Positions 15,927 to 24,878 of a stretch of 64,000 nt of DNA are shown piece after piece (position 1 is the first letter of the stretch; each line of letters opens with the position of its first letter). Below the pieces are notes generated by a model that was not told the DNA's origin, made no database searches, and saw only the letters and a program-made list of their open reading frames with translations. The DNA is from Amycolatopsis azurea DSM 43854 (GTDB lineage: Bacteria > Actinomycetota > Actinomycetes > Mycobacteriales > Pseudonocardiaceae): positions 202,516 to 266,515 of the forward strand of contig NZ_MUXN01000006.1 of the NCBI RefSeq assembly GCF_001995215.1. The letters run 5' to 3'. A program made the translations under genes and the position numbers.

Positions 15927-16487
15927 ATGTTGCGGCCCGACTTCCCGATCACCACCCCGCGCCTGACCCTCCGCGCCTTCACGTCGGCGGATCTCGACGA
16001 ACTGAACTCCTTCCAGTCCCGCGCCGATGTCGCCCGCTACCTCTACTGGGGTCCGCGCAGCCGGGCCGAATCCGCCGCCGCGCTCGCCAAACGGGTGCAC
16101 AGCAGCAGCCTGTCGAAGGAAGGCCAGCTCCTCGCGGTGGCCGTGGAACTGACCGAGACCGGGCAGCTGATCGGCGACCTGAACCTCGAATACCTCAGCA
16201 GCGAGCACCGCCAGGGCGAGATCGGGTTCGTCTTCCATCCCGACCACCACGGCAAGGGGTTCGCCGCGGAGGCCGCCACCGAACTGCTGCGGCTCGGCTT
16301 CGAAGAACTGGGCCTGCACCGGATCATCGGCCGCTGTGACGGACGCAACACCGCGTCGGCCACGCTGATGGAGCGCCTGGGCATGCGCAAGGAAGCGCAC
16401 CTGCGCGAGAACGAGGTCGTCAAGGGCGAGTGGACCGACGAGCTCGTCTTCGCGATGCTCGAAGACGAGTGGAAGGCGAGCCGCTAG
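15927..16487 (+). CDS. GNAT acetyltransferase, RimJ/RimL type
   Basis: 186 residues. It begins '[17 protein letters not shown]', the typical RimJ/RimL start, and has the acetyl-CoA motif [15 protein letters not shown] near residues 108-122 and the terminal [11 protein letters not shown] element. These enzymes acetylate protein N-termini or small molecules; the substrate is not predictable. A TAGCCT box seven to eight bases before the ATG supports a leaderless start. pyrD follows after 23 bases. Confidence 0.9.
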   Translation: MLRPDFPITTPRLTLRAFTSADLDELNSFQSRADVARYLYWGPRSRAESAAALAKRVHSSSLSKEGQLLAVAVELTETGQLIGDLNLEYLSSEHRQGEIGFVFHPDHHGKGFAAEAATELLRLGFEELGLHRIIGRCDGRNTASATLMERLGMRKEAHLRENEVVKGEWTDELVFAMLEDEWKASR

Positions 16488-16510
16488 AGCTCACCAGGCA
16501 TGATGGGGCC

Positions 16511-17560
16511 GTGCTCTTCGACAAGATCGTCCGCCCCGCTCTCTACCGGGTCTCCGGCAGCGACCCCGAAACCGTGCACGAACGCACCATCGGCACGCTC
16601 GCCAGGCTGAGCCGGGTCTCCCCCGCGCTCGCCGCGCTCGGCCGCGTCTACCGGACGGACGATCCGGTCACCTTCCTCGGTCTCCGGTTCCCGAACCGGG
16701 TCGGCCTCGCCGCCGGGATGGACAAGAACGGCCGCGCGCTGCACGCGTGGCCCGCGCTCGGCTTCGGCTTCGTCGAGGTCGGCACGGTCACCCGGCATCC
16801 GCAGCCGGGCAACGACAAGCCGCGGCTGTTCACCCTCGCCGAGACCGACGCGGTGATCAACCGGATGGGCTTCAACAACGAAGGCGCGGAAGCGCTCGCC
16901 GCCCGCCTCGCCGCCGGCGGAAAGCCGCCGGTGCCGCTCGGGGTCAGCATCGGCAAGTCCAAGGTGACGCCGCTCGACGAGGCCGTCGAGGACTACCGGT
17001 TCTCGCTGCGGGCGCTGTACCCGTACGCCGACTACTTCGCGATCAACGTCAGTTCGCCGAACACGCCGGGACTGCGGGCGTTGCAGGACAAGTCCGCGCT
17101 GGCGGAACTGCTCTCGGAACTCCGCAAGACCTCGGCCGAACTCGCGGGCGACGCGAACCCGACGCCGGTGCTGGTGAAGGTCGCCCCCGACCTCACCGAC
17201 GAAGCGCTCGCGGAACTGCTGGAGGTCTGCCTCGACCACGGTGTCTCCGGGCTGATCGCGACCAACACGACGTTGTCCCGCGAAGGGATCGCGCCGCCCG
17301 AGGCCGGTGTCGGCGAGCAGGCGGGCGGGCTTTCCGGCCGCCCGCTCACCGCGCGCTCGGTCGAAGTGGTGCGGTTCGTGCACGACGAGACCGGCGGCAA
17401 GCTGCCGATCATCGGCGTCGGCGGGATCTTCGACGCCGGCGCCGCCGCCCGGATGCTCGACGCCGGCGCCGGTCTGGTCCAGCTCTACACCGGTTTCGCC
17501 TTGCACGGTCCCGGTCTGGTCAAGCGGGTCGCCCGAGGTCTCGCGGCCCGGCCGTACTGA
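16511..17560 (+). CDS. pyrD: Dihydroorotate dehydrogenase (quinone), class 2
   Basis: 349 residues. It oxidises dihydroorotate to orotate at the membrane with quinone as acceptor (pyrimidine synthesis). The class 2 features are the N-terminal helix ([12 protein letters not shown]), the FMN site ([15 protein letters not shown]) and a catalytic Ser in [11 protein letters not shown] instead of the Cys of class 1. A CATGAT box six bases upstream of GTG 16511 suggests a leaderless start. Its last 41 bases overlap, on the opposite strand, the 3' end of the allophanate-hydrolase-like gene. Confidence 0.95.
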   Translation: MLFDKIVRPALYRVSGSDPETVHERTIGTLARLSRVSPALAALGRVYRTDDPVTFLGLRFPNRVGLAAGMDKNGRALHAWPALGFGFVEVGTVTRHPQPGNDKPRLFTLAETDAVINRMGFNNEGAEALAARLAAGGKPPVPLGVSIGKSKVTPLDEAVEDYRFSLRALYPYADYFAINVSSPNTPGLRALQDKSALAELLSELRKTSAELAGDANPTPVLVKVAPDLTDEALAELLEVCLDHGVSGLIATNTTLSREGIAPPEAGVGEQAGGLSGRPLTARSVEVVRFVHDETGGKLPIIGVGGIFDAGAAARMLDAGAGLVQLYTGFALHGPGLVKRVARGLAARPY

Positions 17561-19154
17561 CGAACCGCAGGTAGGCCCGCCAGCATTGGTAGCGCGTCAG
17601 CTCCGTCGCGGTCGCCGTGGCCGCCTGGTCACAGAGGACGGCCAGCGGGGTGTCCCCGTTCTCCAGGCGGATCCGGCCCAGCACGAACGGGGTGGGCAGC
17701 GTGGCCGCGAAGGCTCCGAGCGCGGCGGGTGAGAGCCGCCAGCGTTCACCCGAAAGCATCGTGTGCTCGCCGGTGGCGCTCACCGGCACCACGCCCGGCT
17801 GGGGTGGATCGGTGGGCAGTAACAGCATCCGATAGCCCTCGGCGGTCTGGACCAGCCCGGTGAACCGCGCCCCCGCGGTGACCAGCCGCTCGTTCAACGG
17901 CTGCCCGCGCAGATGCGCGCCGAACACGACGAGATCCGCACCCGGTGCGGGGTAAGGGAAATCGGCCTGCTCGTCGGTGAGCACGGCGGCGAGGTCGATG
18001 GCGACCTGGTCGTCGAACGGCCGCACCACCACCGACACCCCGTACGGCCCGAGATCCGACGGCGACGACGGCACCGTGACCGCGGCGAGGTCGAGCAGGT
18101 TGACGAACGCCGTGAACCGCTCCAGCCGTTTCGCGACACCGTCCGGATCGGACAGCGCCTCGGAGACCTCGGGATGGTCCGCGACGGTGGGGAGGACCAG
18201 CGCGTCGTACTCGGACAGCATCCGGAGCGCGAGCATCCCGGCCTCGGCGACGCGCTGCCTGTCGGCGGTGAAGCCGTCGTCGTGGATCAGTTCGCCCACC
18301 GACAACAGTGCCGAGACCTCGACCGTCTCGACGAGCGCACCGGACGCCCGCAGCGCGGAAACCGCTCCGAGGAAGGAGGAGCGGGACTGCAAGGACAGTC
18401 CGGTGAGCGTTCCGGAGCCCGGGATCGCCACCTTCGGCCGATCCCCCGCCGACAGCCGGACGTCCGGAGGCCAGTCACGCGCGAGCGGGTCGGCCTCGTC
18501 GGGACCGGTCATCAACCCGAGCGCCCGCTGGCCGAGCGTGAGACTGCGCGCGAACACGGCGATTCCGCCGCACGGCGCGACACCCGTCTTGGGCACGAGG
18601 CCGAGCGTCGGTTTCAACCCGACGATCCCGTTGAGCGACGCGGGAACCCGGCCCGCGCCCGCCGTGTCCGTGCCGACCGCCAGATCGACGAGGCCGAGCG
18701 CGACGGCGACGGCCGCGCCGCTGCTCGCGCTCCCGGAGACCCGGGCGGTGTTCAGCGCGGCGCTCACGACGCCGTACGGGCTGCGGGTGTGTTCGAGGTC
18801 CGCGCCGAACCGGTCGCAGTTGGTCTTGCCGATCACCACCGCCCCGGCCGCGGTCAGCCGCGACACGGCCGTGGCGCTGACGCAGCCGACCTCGTCGCCC
18901 GTCCCGGGGAGACCGGCGACGTCGACGACGTCGGCGACCGCCACCAGGGTTCCGGCGAGCGGCAGGTCCGCGCCCGCGCGAACCCGTTCATCGACCGCCT
19001 TCGCCTCCACGAGGGCGTCTTCCACGGGACGGAGGGCGATCCAGACGTCGGGCCGGTCGACCTCGGCGATCCGGTCGTAGGCGGCGATTGCGCGTTGGTA
19101 GGCACTGGGAGGCGGTGCGGGGATCGGCTCTGGTTCCGGGGGGAGCGTCGTCAC
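17520..19154 (-). CDS. Allophanate hydrolase-like protein lacking catalytic residues
   Basis: 544 residues from a GTG behind GAGGAAAGGA. It has the two-domain plan of allophanate hydrolase (AtzF): an amidase-signature domain (about 1-420) and the C-terminal domain (about 425-544, from [14 protein letters not shown] to [10 protein letters not shown]). Active allophanate hydrolases release ammonia and CO2 from allophanate. Here the catalytic Lys of the usual VKDN motif is Ala74 (VAVADVVD) and the nucleophile of GTDTAGSGR is Ala167 (GTDTAGAGR). Only the middle Ser144 remains. The codons read GCC and GCG, so this is not a reading ambiguity. No urea carboxylase gene adjoins. A pseudoenzyme, or one with new chemistry, is likely. 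Confidence 0.88.
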   Translation of the reverse strand: MTTLPPEPEPIPAPPPSAYQRAIAAYDRIAEVDRPDVWIALRPVEDALVEAKAVDERVRAGADLPLAGTLVAVADVVDVAGLPGTGDEVGCVSATAVSRLTAAGAVVIGKTNCDRFGADLEHTRSPYGVVSAALNTARVSGSASSGAAVAVALGLVDLAVGTDTAGAGRVPASLNGIVGLKPTLGLVPKTGVAPCGGIAVFARSLTLGQRALGLMTGPDEADPLARDWPPDVRLSAGDRPKVAIPGSGTLTGLSLQSRSSFLGAVSALRASGALVETVEVSALLSVGELIHDDGFTADRQRVAEAGMLALRMLSEYDALVLPTVADHPEVSEALSDPDGVAKRLERFTAFVNLLDLAAVTVPSSPSDLGPYGVSVVVRPFDDQVAIDLAAVLTDEQADFPYPAPGADLVVFGAHLRGQPLNERLVTAGARFTGLVQTAEGYRMLLLPTDPPQPGVVPVSATGEHTMLSGERWRLSPAALGAFAATLPTPFVLGRIRLENGDTPLAVLCDQAATATATELTRYQCWRAYLRFVSTAGPRDLGRPA

Positions 19155-19518
19155 TGGGCGTCCTTTCCTCGGTGGGGACGAGAAAGACCACTGCGCGAGA
19201 TCCACTGTGTCCGGTCCGCCACCCTGGGACGCCCGCTCACGCGGGCTGGGTTCAGGCCCGAGCTGGGAGAAGCACTGCGTGCATGAGGGAAACGTTAGGC
19301 ATCGCGAGTTGCCGTAACCAGCGGTTTCGGGTTACGCGAGCGTTTCGGTATCACACAGTGAGCAAGTCGTTACGCAATGGAGTATTAGCGACGACGAATG
19401 AGACGATGGTCCAGGAAAGCGCCTGCTCAGGTGGTCGTGAGTGGTAAGTGACGTTAGAACGTCACTTACCACTCACGACCACCCTGGCCCAGTCGCTCCC
19501 GGCGCCCTTTTCCATGGC
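19155..19518. other. 364-base gap with an AT-richer patch and a repeat
   Basis: No gene is seen. Bases 19285-19420 are unusually AT-rich for this window, suggesting a promoter or a transferred remnant. Two similar elements, GTAACCAGCGGTTTCGG and GTTACGCGAGCGTTTCGG, lie side by side around 19316-19350 and could be regulator sites for the leftward amidase-like gene. The right part is filled by the palindrome at 19431-19482. Confidence 0.5.
19431..19482. repeat. Perfect 25-base-arm palindrome, AGTGGTAAGT family
   Basis: Left arm begins GTGGTCGTGAGTGG and right arm ends CCACTCACGACCAC. The 25-base arms are exact reverse complements around a two-base AG centre. A close copy lies at 38546-38598. 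It is located 37 bases beyond the stop of pspM, so it may terminate that operon. Confidence 0.9.
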
Positions 19519-20499
19519 TCAGGAGAGTTCGCGCAGGGCCATCGCGAGGCCGGCGAGCTTGTCGGTCGCGTCGGAGAGCGATTCCTTGGACGACGTCATG
19601 CCGTCCGAGCTGGCGGCGACGGTGTGCCCGGCGGCCGCGACGAGACCGCCGTAGCCGTCGAGGCCGTCGTCGAGCTGCTCGCGCAGTTGCTTGATGGCGG
19701 CGTCGAGGGCGCCGCGTTCCCGTTCGGGCGCGGCGTCGCGGCCGCGTTCGATGGCCTGGATCCGGCCCGCGAGCCCGCGCAGGGCCTGTGCCGCCTCGGC
19801 GGCGGTGGTCCGGGCGTCCGCGACGGCGATCTCCGAGACCGGCATGGTGCCGAGCGACGTCGGCTGCGAAAGCTGGCGAAGCAGCTCCGTCAGCGAAGCC
19901 TCGCTCTCGGCGAGGCGCTCCATCGGCTCCCGCGCGACGGATCGCGCCGGGGGAAGCGGCGGCGGGGCGGCGGGCGCGGCAGGCAGCACGGTGCGCTTGA
20001 GCGTCCGCAGCCGCAGTCCGGACTTGACCCCGAACGTGCCGAAGATGACGGCGAACGCGCCGCCCGCGATGGCCTGGAGGACTTCGACCTCGCCCGCCTT
20101 CAGCAGGCCGGCGCCTGCGACGAACGCGTACAGTCCACAAAGGATAGTGAGGAGGATCCAGAAGGTCAGCGCACGGGAAGTGCGGCGCTTCTGTCTCTCC
20201 AATTTGGCCGCGGGCTCGTTCCAGCGGGCCCACTTGGCCTTCGCCTCGGCGACCACCGGGATCTGCCCCGACGCCATCGACGTCAGCTGCTGCGAGATCT
20301 TCGGCATGGGCGGCATCTGCGGCATCGGGGGACGCGGCCTCGACGGCTGAGCCGGTCGCGGAGAGGAGCCCTGCTCGGAGGGCGGGATGTAGCGCTGGAG
20401 CTTCTCCTGCGCGCGTTGGGCGTAGTCGGGCAGCTTCTCGATGTGCTTCTCAAGCTTGGCGGTGAACTCCCCGAAGTCCTTGCGCCTGCCCTGCCCCAT
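19519..20499 (-). CDS. pspM: PspM-like envelope stress membrane protein
   Basis: 326 residues. An N-terminal region that opens MGQGRRKDFGEFTAKLEKHI and turns Pro-rich is followed by two membrane helices (about residues 108-130 and 138-158). The C-terminal half is helical and probably coiled. In actinobacteria a gene of this design follows pspA, and its product (mycobacterial Rv2743c, PspM) anchors the PspA response to the membrane. The 70-base gap to pspA and the same strand support cotranscription. The start is an ATG behind GAGGGC. Confidence 0.8.
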   Translation of the reverse strand: MGQGRRKDFGEFTAKLEKHIEKLPDYAQRAQEKLQRYIPPSEQGSSPRPAQPSRPRPPMPQMPPMPKISQQLTSMASGQIPVVAEAKAKWARWNEPAAKLERQKRRTSRALTFWILLTILCGLYAFVAGAGLLKAGEVEVLQAIAGGAFAVIFGTFGVKSGLRLRTLKRTVLPAAPAAPPPLPPARSVAREPMERLAESEASLTELLRQLSQPTSLGTMPVSEIAVADARTTAAEAAQALRGLAGRIQAIERGRDAAPERERGALDAAIKQLREQLDDGLDGYGGLVAAAGHTVAASSDGMTSSKESLSDATDKLAGLAMALRELS

Positions 20500-20569
20500 T
20501 GCCCTCGCCCCTCTGTTCGGTGAGACCGGTCCCGTACCCGTGAGGGGTACGGGACCGGCTCAAGGTGTG

Positions 20570-21412
20570 TCAGGCGGGGTTCTTGCCCTGTTCGGCCTGA
20601 ACCCGTGCCTGGATCTCACGCTGGATGTCCGCGCCGCTCGACGCCTTCGGCGCGGCGGCGGTCTTGCCGTCGGTCACCTGAGCGACGGAGTCACCCTTCA
20701 TGGACGCGCGGATCTGCTCCAGCCGCGAGTGTCCCGCGAGCTGCGTCGTGGAGGCCTGGACCTCCATCATCCGGCCCTGGACGGAGTTCTGTGCGAGTTC
20801 GGCCGAGCCCAGCGCCGTGGTGTAGCGCTTCTCGATCTTGTCGCGAACGTCCTCCAGCGACGGGGTGTTGCCCGGCGCGGCCAGCTGGCTCATCTGGTTC
20901 AGCGAAGCGGAGACCTGCTCCTGCATCTTCGCCTGCTCCAGCTGCGAGAGCAGCTTGGTGCGCTCGGCCAGCTTCTGCTGCAGCATGGTCGCGTTGCGCT
21001 CGACGGCCTTCTTCGCCTGCTCCGCCGCCTGAAGCGACTGGTCGTGCAGGGTCTTCAAGTCCTCGATGCTCTGCTCGGCGGTGACGAGCTGCGCGGCGAA
21101 GCTCTCCGCCGCGTTCTCGAACTCGGTCGCCTTCTGCTCATCGCCCTTGGCACGCGCCTCGTCGGCGAGCACCAGCGCCTGGCGGGTCGAAGCCTGCAGC
21201 TTCTCCACGTCACCGAGCTGGCGGTTCAGCTTCATCTCCAGCTGACGCTGGTTACCGATCACCGAGGCGGCCTGCTGGGTCAGCGCCTGGTGGTTGCGCT
21301 GCGCCTCCTCGATGGCCTGCTGGATCTGTACCTTCGGGTCGGCGTGCTCGTCGATCTTCGACGAGAACGCCGCCATCATGTACTTCCAGAACTTCACGAA
21401 CGGGTTGGCCAT
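20570..21412 (-). CDS. pspA: PspA/IM30 phage-shock protein
   Basis: 280 residues from the ATG of [16 protein letters not shown], an amphipathic helix that binds stressed membranes. Residues about 30-220 form the PspA coiled coil. The tail (about 225-280) is Ala/Lys-rich and less conserved. PspA oligomers protect membrane integrity. The ribosome site GGAGG lies only two bases before the ATG, an unusually short gap. An ECF-type promoter match is found 71 to 97 bases upstream (21483-21509). pspM follows. Confidence 0.92.
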   Translation of the reverse strand: MANPFVKFWKYMMAAFSSKIDEHADPKVQIQQAIEEAQRNHQALTQQAASVIGNQRQLEMKLNRQLGDVEKLQASTRQALVLADEARAKGDEQKATEFENAAESFAAQLVTAEQSIEDLKTLHDQSLQAAEQAKKAVERNATMLQQKLAERTKLLSQLEQAKMQEQVSASLNQMSQLAAPGNTPSLEDVRDKIEKRYTTALGSAELAQNSVQGRMMEVQASTTQLAGHSRLEQIRASMKGDSVAQVTDGKTAAAPKASSGADIQREIQARVQAEQGKNPA

Positions 21413-21482
21413 CTCCTCCGCCTGCCTTCTCGCATCCCACGGGCTGTTACCTCGAGGTGGGGCGTCCCCTCTTTGATGTTGC

Positions 21483-21509
21483 AACGTCCCGACCCCGGCG
21501 TTGAGTTCC
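21483..21509 (-). promoter_or_regulatory. Candidate SigE/SigR-type promoter of pspA
   Basis: On the minus strand GGAAC (21509-21505) is followed after 18 bases by CGTT (21486-21483). That is the shape of SigE/SigH-class ECF promoters (GGAAC, 16-19 bases, CGTT). PspA control by SigE is known in mycobacteria; its use here is inference. Confidence 0.5.
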
Positions 21510-21632
21510 ATCGTGTCAGGTCGGCGTCCCGCGTTCCAGGCGACCCCGACGGAATTCAGGGATCCCCCTGACTGTGATGTCCGCGACCTTTCGGGTTCAC
21601 CGGCCGGTGACCCTGGGTGAAAACGGCCGGAG

Positions 21633-22514
21633 TCAGCGGCGCAGAGCGGTCTCCTCTTCCATGCGTGACAACTTCTCGGGGTTGCGCACGGCGTAGAGCC
21701 CGGTGATGAGGCCGTCGTCGACGCGCAGCGCGATGACGGTGTCGACCTCGCCGCCGAGCCGGAGGATCAGCGCGGGGTGGCCGTTGACCTGCACCGTCCG
21801 CATCGTCGCGGTGTCGTCGCGGGCCGGGCGGCTCCCGGCGAGCAGCGGCGCGACCAGCGCGGCCCCCACCACGGGTTCCAGCACGGCCTGCACCACTCCC
21901 CCGCCGTCGCCGAGGAAGACGACGTCGGGCGCGAGGACGTCGAGCAGTCCCTGCAGGTCCCCCGTCCGGACGGCCCGGTGGAAGGCGTCGAGCACGTCCC
22001 GGGTCTCGCCGGGGGACGCGGCGCCCCGCGGCCGGCGGGCGGCGACGTGTGCCCGGGCCCGGTGGGCGATCTGATGGACCGCCGCCGGGGTCTTGCCGAC
22101 GGCTTCGGCGATCTCGCCGTAGGCCACGTCGAACACCTCGCGCAGCACGAACACCGCGCGTTCGGTCGGGGTGAGGGTCTCCAGCACCAGTAGCATCGCC
22201 ATCGAGACGCTGTCGGCCAGCTCCACGTCGTCGGCCACGTCGGGGGTGGTGAGCAGCGGTTCCGGCAGCCAGGGGCCGACGTAGGACTCCTTGCGACGGC
22301 CGAGCGTGCGCAGCCTGCCGAGCGCCTGCCGGGTCGTGACGCGGACGAGGTACGCCCGCGGGTTTTCCACGATGGCGAGATCGACGCCCGACCAGCGCAG
22401 CCAGGTCTCCTGGAGGACGTCCTCCGCGTCGGCGGCCGAGCCGAGCATCTCGTAGGCGACGGTGAAGAGCAGATTGCGATGGTCGAGGAACGCCTCCGTG
22501 GCGGGGTCGGGCAT
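21633..22514 (-). CDS. ECF41-group sigma factor with SnoaL-like tail
   Basis: 293 residues. Region 2 (residues 1-65, [12 protein letters not shown]) and region 4 (about 105-165, [16 protein letters not shown]) form the ECF sigma core. The linker GPWLPEP is typical of the ECF41 group. Residues 175-285 are a SnoaL-like domain with DGGG and NPEKL, the two motifs reported to control ECF41 activity; the usual DGGGK reads DGGGV here. There is no anti-sigma gene. The target is the divergent carboxymuconolactone decarboxylase. AGAGGAG precedes the ATG. Confidence 0.92.
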   Translation of the reverse strand: MPDPATEAFLDHRNLLFTVAYEMLGSAADAEDVLQETWLRWSGVDLAIVENPRAYLVRVTTRQALGRLRTLGRRKESYVGPWLPEPLLTTPDVADDVELADSVSMAMLLVLETLTPTERAVFVLREVFDVAYGEIAEAVGKTPAAVHQIAHRARAHVAARRPRGAASPGETRDVLDAFHRAVRTGDLQGLLDVLAPDVVFLGDGGGVVQAVLEPVVGAALVAPLLAGSRPARDDTATMRTVQVNGHPALILRLGGEVDTVIALRVDDGLITGLYAVRNPEKLSRMEEETALRR

Positions 22515-22550
22515 GGACGGCTCCTCTTTCCGTGGACGGGTCCCTCACCG

Positions 22551-22577
22551 GACGCCGGACCGCGCCGGTTTCTGACA
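22551..22577 (-). promoter_or_regulatory. ECF41-type promoter of the sigma gene
   Basis: On the minus strand TGTCAGA (22577-22571) is followed after exactly 16 bases by CGTC (22554-22551). The ECF41 consensus, as I remember it, is TGTCACA-N16-CGTC. It points to autoregulation. Confidence 0.7.
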
Positions 22578-22611
22578 CTTTCACGACGTGGCGCACGTCA
22601 CGTCCTCGCGC

Positions 22612-22638
22612 TGTCAGCGTGCCCCGGTCACCGGCATC
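22612..22638 (+). promoter_or_regulatory. ECF41-type promoter of the decarboxylase gene
   Basis: TGTCAGC (22612-22618), 16 bases, CATC (22635-22638). It has the same spacing as the promoter on the other strand, with one mismatch in the -10, and lies 47 bases before the ATG at 22685. Confidence 0.6.
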
Positions 22639-22684
22639 TGGTGGTCGTTCGCTTCAGCAGACGACCACGAATGAGGACGAGATC

Positions 22685-23170
22685 ATGGATTCCCGTTTCG
22701 ATCTGAACAGCAACGACCTCGGCGCCAAGCTCGGCAAGCGCTTCGCGAACGTGAGCGTGGCCATCAAGGGGTCGACGCTGCCGAAGATCACCCAGGAGCT
22801 GGTGTCGCTGCGGGCCAGCCAGCTCAACGGCTGCGGCTACTGCGTCGACGCCCACGCCAAGGACCTGGCGGCCGCCGGCGAACCCGCGGTCCGCGTCAAC
22901 CTGGTCGCCGCCTGGCGCGAGTCGACCGTGTTCACCGAGGCCGAGCAGGCCGCGCTGGCCTTCGCGGAGGAAGGCAGCCGCCTCGCCGACGCGCACCAGG
23001 GCGTCTCGGACGAAACCTGGGCACTGGTGCGCGAGCACTACGACGACGATCAGCTCGCCGCGCTGATCTACCTGGTCGCGATGATCAACGCCGCCAACCG
23101 GCTGCTCGTCATCACGCACACCAAGGGCGGCTCCTACCAGGCGGGCACGTTCGACAGTGCCGCGAGCTGA
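22685..23170 (+). CDS. Carboxymuconolactone decarboxylase / AhpD-like protein
   Basis: 161 residues. The redox-type motif C50-G-Y-C53 followed by a His at 57 (CGYCVDAH) is that of AhpD-like peroxidase partners. The body is helical, ending in ALIYLVAMINAANRLLV. Members serve thiol-dependent peroxide removal. Genes of this family are the usual single targets of ECF41 sigma factors, and the sigma gene is divergent with matching promoters on both strands. A strong terminator follows. Confidence 0.92.
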   Translation: MDSRFDLNSNDLGAKLGKRFANVSVAIKGSTLPKITQELVSLRASQLNGCGYCVDAHAKDLAAAGEPAVRVNLVAAWRESTVFTEAEQAALAFAEEGSRLADAHQGVSDETWALVREHYDDDQLAALIYLVAMINAANRLLVITHTKGGSYQAGTFDSAAS

Positions 23171-23185
23171 CCCGGCGTACGAGAG

Positions 23186-23214
23186 AGGCCCCAGGCGATT
23201 CGCCTGGGGCCTTT
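23186..23214. terminator. Hairpin terminator between convergent genes
   Basis: AGGCCCCAGGCGA pairs perfectly with TCGCCTGGGGCCT, followed by TTT on the plus strand. It serves the decarboxylase and probably clgR from the other side. Confidence 0.85.
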
Positions 23215-23230
23215 CCCGTTCGGAGCTTTG

Positions 23231-23677
23231 CTAGGCGGCGACCATCTTCGGGGCGGAGATCGTCGTCCGCAGGGCGGGGCTCATCCGCGGCGGCGGCGAG
23301 ATCCGCAGGTCGGCCAGGTCGTTGCCGATCAGCTCGGACACCAGGTGACCGCCCTCGAGGCCCGCTTCGGCGCTTTCCCGCTCCGGAGCGCGCCGCTTGC
23401 CCGCTTCGACCTTCTCGTCCACCGGGGCGACCTCGACGTTGTCCATCGCCGAGACGTCCGCCGCGACCTTGTGCAGGAGTTCGCCCAGCGGAAGGTCCAG
23501 GGCCTCGCAAATGGACGCCAGCAGCTCGCTGGACGCCTCCTTCTGCCCGCGCTCGACCTCGGAAAGGTAACCGAGGCTCACCCTGGCGGCGCGGGAGATG
23601 TCCCGCAGCGTTCGACGCTGGTTCGTGCGGGCGTGTCGGAGCCGGTCGCCGATCGCCTCGCGCAACAGCACGGTCAT
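23231..23677 (-). CDS. clgR: ClgR-type XRE transcription regulator
   Basis: 148 residues. The helix-turn-helix (about residues 10-65) contains [23 protein letters not shown], given here as the core [11 protein letters not shown], diagnostic of ClgR, which activates clp protease and stress genes. The C-terminus ends in VAA, as for proteins degraded by Clp. The ATG at 23677 has GGAGG six bases upstream; a GTG one codon earlier is less likely. A match to the ClgR box lies at 23754-23771, upstream of this gene, suggesting autoregulation. In relatives clgR is followed directly by pspA; here an ECF41 module lies between. Confidence 0.92.
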   Translation of the reverse strand: MTVLLREAIGDRLRHARTNQRRTLRDISRAARVSLGYLSEVERGQKEASSELLASICEALDLPLGELLHKVAADVSAMDNVEVAPVDEKVEAGKRRAPERESAEAGLEGGHLVSELIGNDLADLRISPPPRMSPALRTTISAPKMVAA

Positions 23678-23753
23678 CACGCGCCTCCCTTCCAGGACTG
23701 ACTACCCCCTACGTTACCCAGAGCGGCGCCCCGGGCGCAGGGGTTGACACGGC

Positions 23754-23771
23754 AATACGCCAAGGGCGAAC
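23754..23771. promoter_or_regulatory. ClgR operator match upstream of clgR
   Basis: AATACGCCAAGGGCGAAC fits the corynebacterial ClgR consensus WNNWCGCYNANRGCGWWS (from memory) at every defined position. It lies 77 bases before the clgR ATG and just after the cinA stop. Confidence 0.6.
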
Positions 23772-23778
23772 GCGGCGA

Positions 23779-24240
23779 TCATGCGAGATGTTCCCCCAGC
23801 AGGGCGAACGCGCCGCGGACCGCGCCGTCCCTGACCGAGGCTCGATCACCGCTCAACCGCAGCGTACGGACGGTGAGCACGTCCGGCCCGGCGAGCCCGA
23901 CGTGGACGGTGCCGGGTGCCACGCCGTCCTGTCCGGCCGGGCCCGCGACTCCGGTCAGGCCGAGACCCCAGGTGGCACCGCACCGCTCACCGGCACCCGC
24001 GGCCAACTGTGCCGCGACCTCGGGATGGACGGCGCCGTGCGCGGCGAGGAGGTCCGCGTCGACCCCGGCGAGCGACGCCTTGAGGTCGGTGGCGTAGACG
24101 ATCAGCCCGCCCCGGACGGCGGCACTCGATCCGGGGACCTCGGTCAGCGTCGCGCAGACCAGCCCGGCGGTCAGCGACTCGGCCGCCGCCACCGTCTCCC
24201 CTCGCTCGATCAGGTGAGTGATCAAGGTCTCAGCGTTCAT
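23779..24240 (-). CDS. cinA: CinA C-terminal domain protein (PncC-type amidohydrolase)
   Basis: 153 residues, equal to the CinA C-terminal (PncC) domain alone. Landmarks are VAAAESLTAGL near residue 17, VIVYAT-like strand LIVYATDLK, and GLTGVAGPAGQDG. The family deamidates nicotinamide mononucleotide to recycle NAD. The ATG overlaps the pgsA stop (ATGA), so rimO, pgsA and cinA form one coupled operon, with clgR about 100 bases downstream. Confidence 0.9.
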   Translation of the reverse strand: MNAETLITHLIERGETVAAAESLTAGLVCATLTEVPGSSAAVRGGLIVYATDLKASLAGVDADLLAAHGAVHPEVAAQLAAGAGERCGATWGLGLTGVAGPAGQDGVAPGTVHVGLAGPDVLTVRTLRLSGDRASVRDGAVRGAFALLGEHLA

Positions 24241-24878
24241 GCGCCCGCGGCACGCCTTCCGGCCGAGCGCAGCCGCACCGCACGCACGACGTAGTCGAGG
24301 CCGGTCACGACGGTCAGCACGAGCGCGAGCCCCATCAGCACCCAGCGCACCGGCTCGGCGGACCCGGGCAACGGCAGCAGGTACGCGGTGATGGCCGCGA
24401 TCTGCGCGAGCGTCTTGGCCTTGCCGCCCCGGCTGGCCGGGATGACGCCGTGCCGGATCACCCAGAACCGCAGCAGCGTCACGCCGATCTCGCGGACCGC
24501 GATGACGATGGTGACCCACCAGCCCAGTTCGCCGAGCACGCTCAGCCCGACCAGCGCGGCGCCGATCAGCGCCTTGTCCGCGATCGGGTCGGCGATCTTG
24601 CCGAAGTCGGTGATCAGCCCGTACTTGCGCGCGACCCAGCCGTCGACCTGGTCGGTGAACGACGCGATCGCGAACAGCGCGGTCGCGATCGCGCGCCAGA
24701 AGGTGTCCGCCCCGTCGCCGGTGAACAGCGCCATCACGAACAGCGGCACCAGCACCAGCCGCGACATCGTGAGCAGGTTCGCCAGGTTCAGGGTCGGGAC
24801 CGGGGTGGCCTCGGGTACCCGGGCGTGCTCACCGCCCGTCCCCTCACCGGCCCCGGCGTCGCTCGGGGCGGCATTCAC
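24237..24878 (-). CDS. pgsA: CDP-diacylglycerol-glycerol-3-phosphate phosphatidyltransferase
   Basis: 213 residues, GTG start overlapping the rimO stop (GTGA). The CDP-alcohol phosphotransferase motif is complete: D79-G80-xx-A83-R84-x8-G93-xxx-D97-xxx-D101. Five to six membrane helices surround it. It makes phosphatidylglycerol phosphate, the precursor of phosphatidylglycerol and cardiolipin. The first 28 residues are a polar extension. In mycobacteria the gene in this position is called pgsA3. Confidence 0.93.
   Translation of the reverse strand: MNAAPSDAGAGEGTGGEHARVPEATPVPTLNLANLLTMSRLVLVPLFVMALFTGDGADTFWRAIATALFAIASFTDQVDGWVARKYGLITDFGKIADPIADKALIGAALVGLSVLGELGWWVTIVIAVREIGVTLLRFWVIRHGVIPASRGGKAKTLAQIAAITAYLLPLPGSAEPVRWVLMGLALVLTVVTGLDYVVRAVRLRSAGRRAAGA

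Noticed and set aside
19310..19355. GlnR-type nitrogen-control boxes upstream of the amidase-like gene
   Set aside because: GTAAC and GTTAC half-sites are present but the second halves read TTTC rather than GAAAC. The match is too weak to call.
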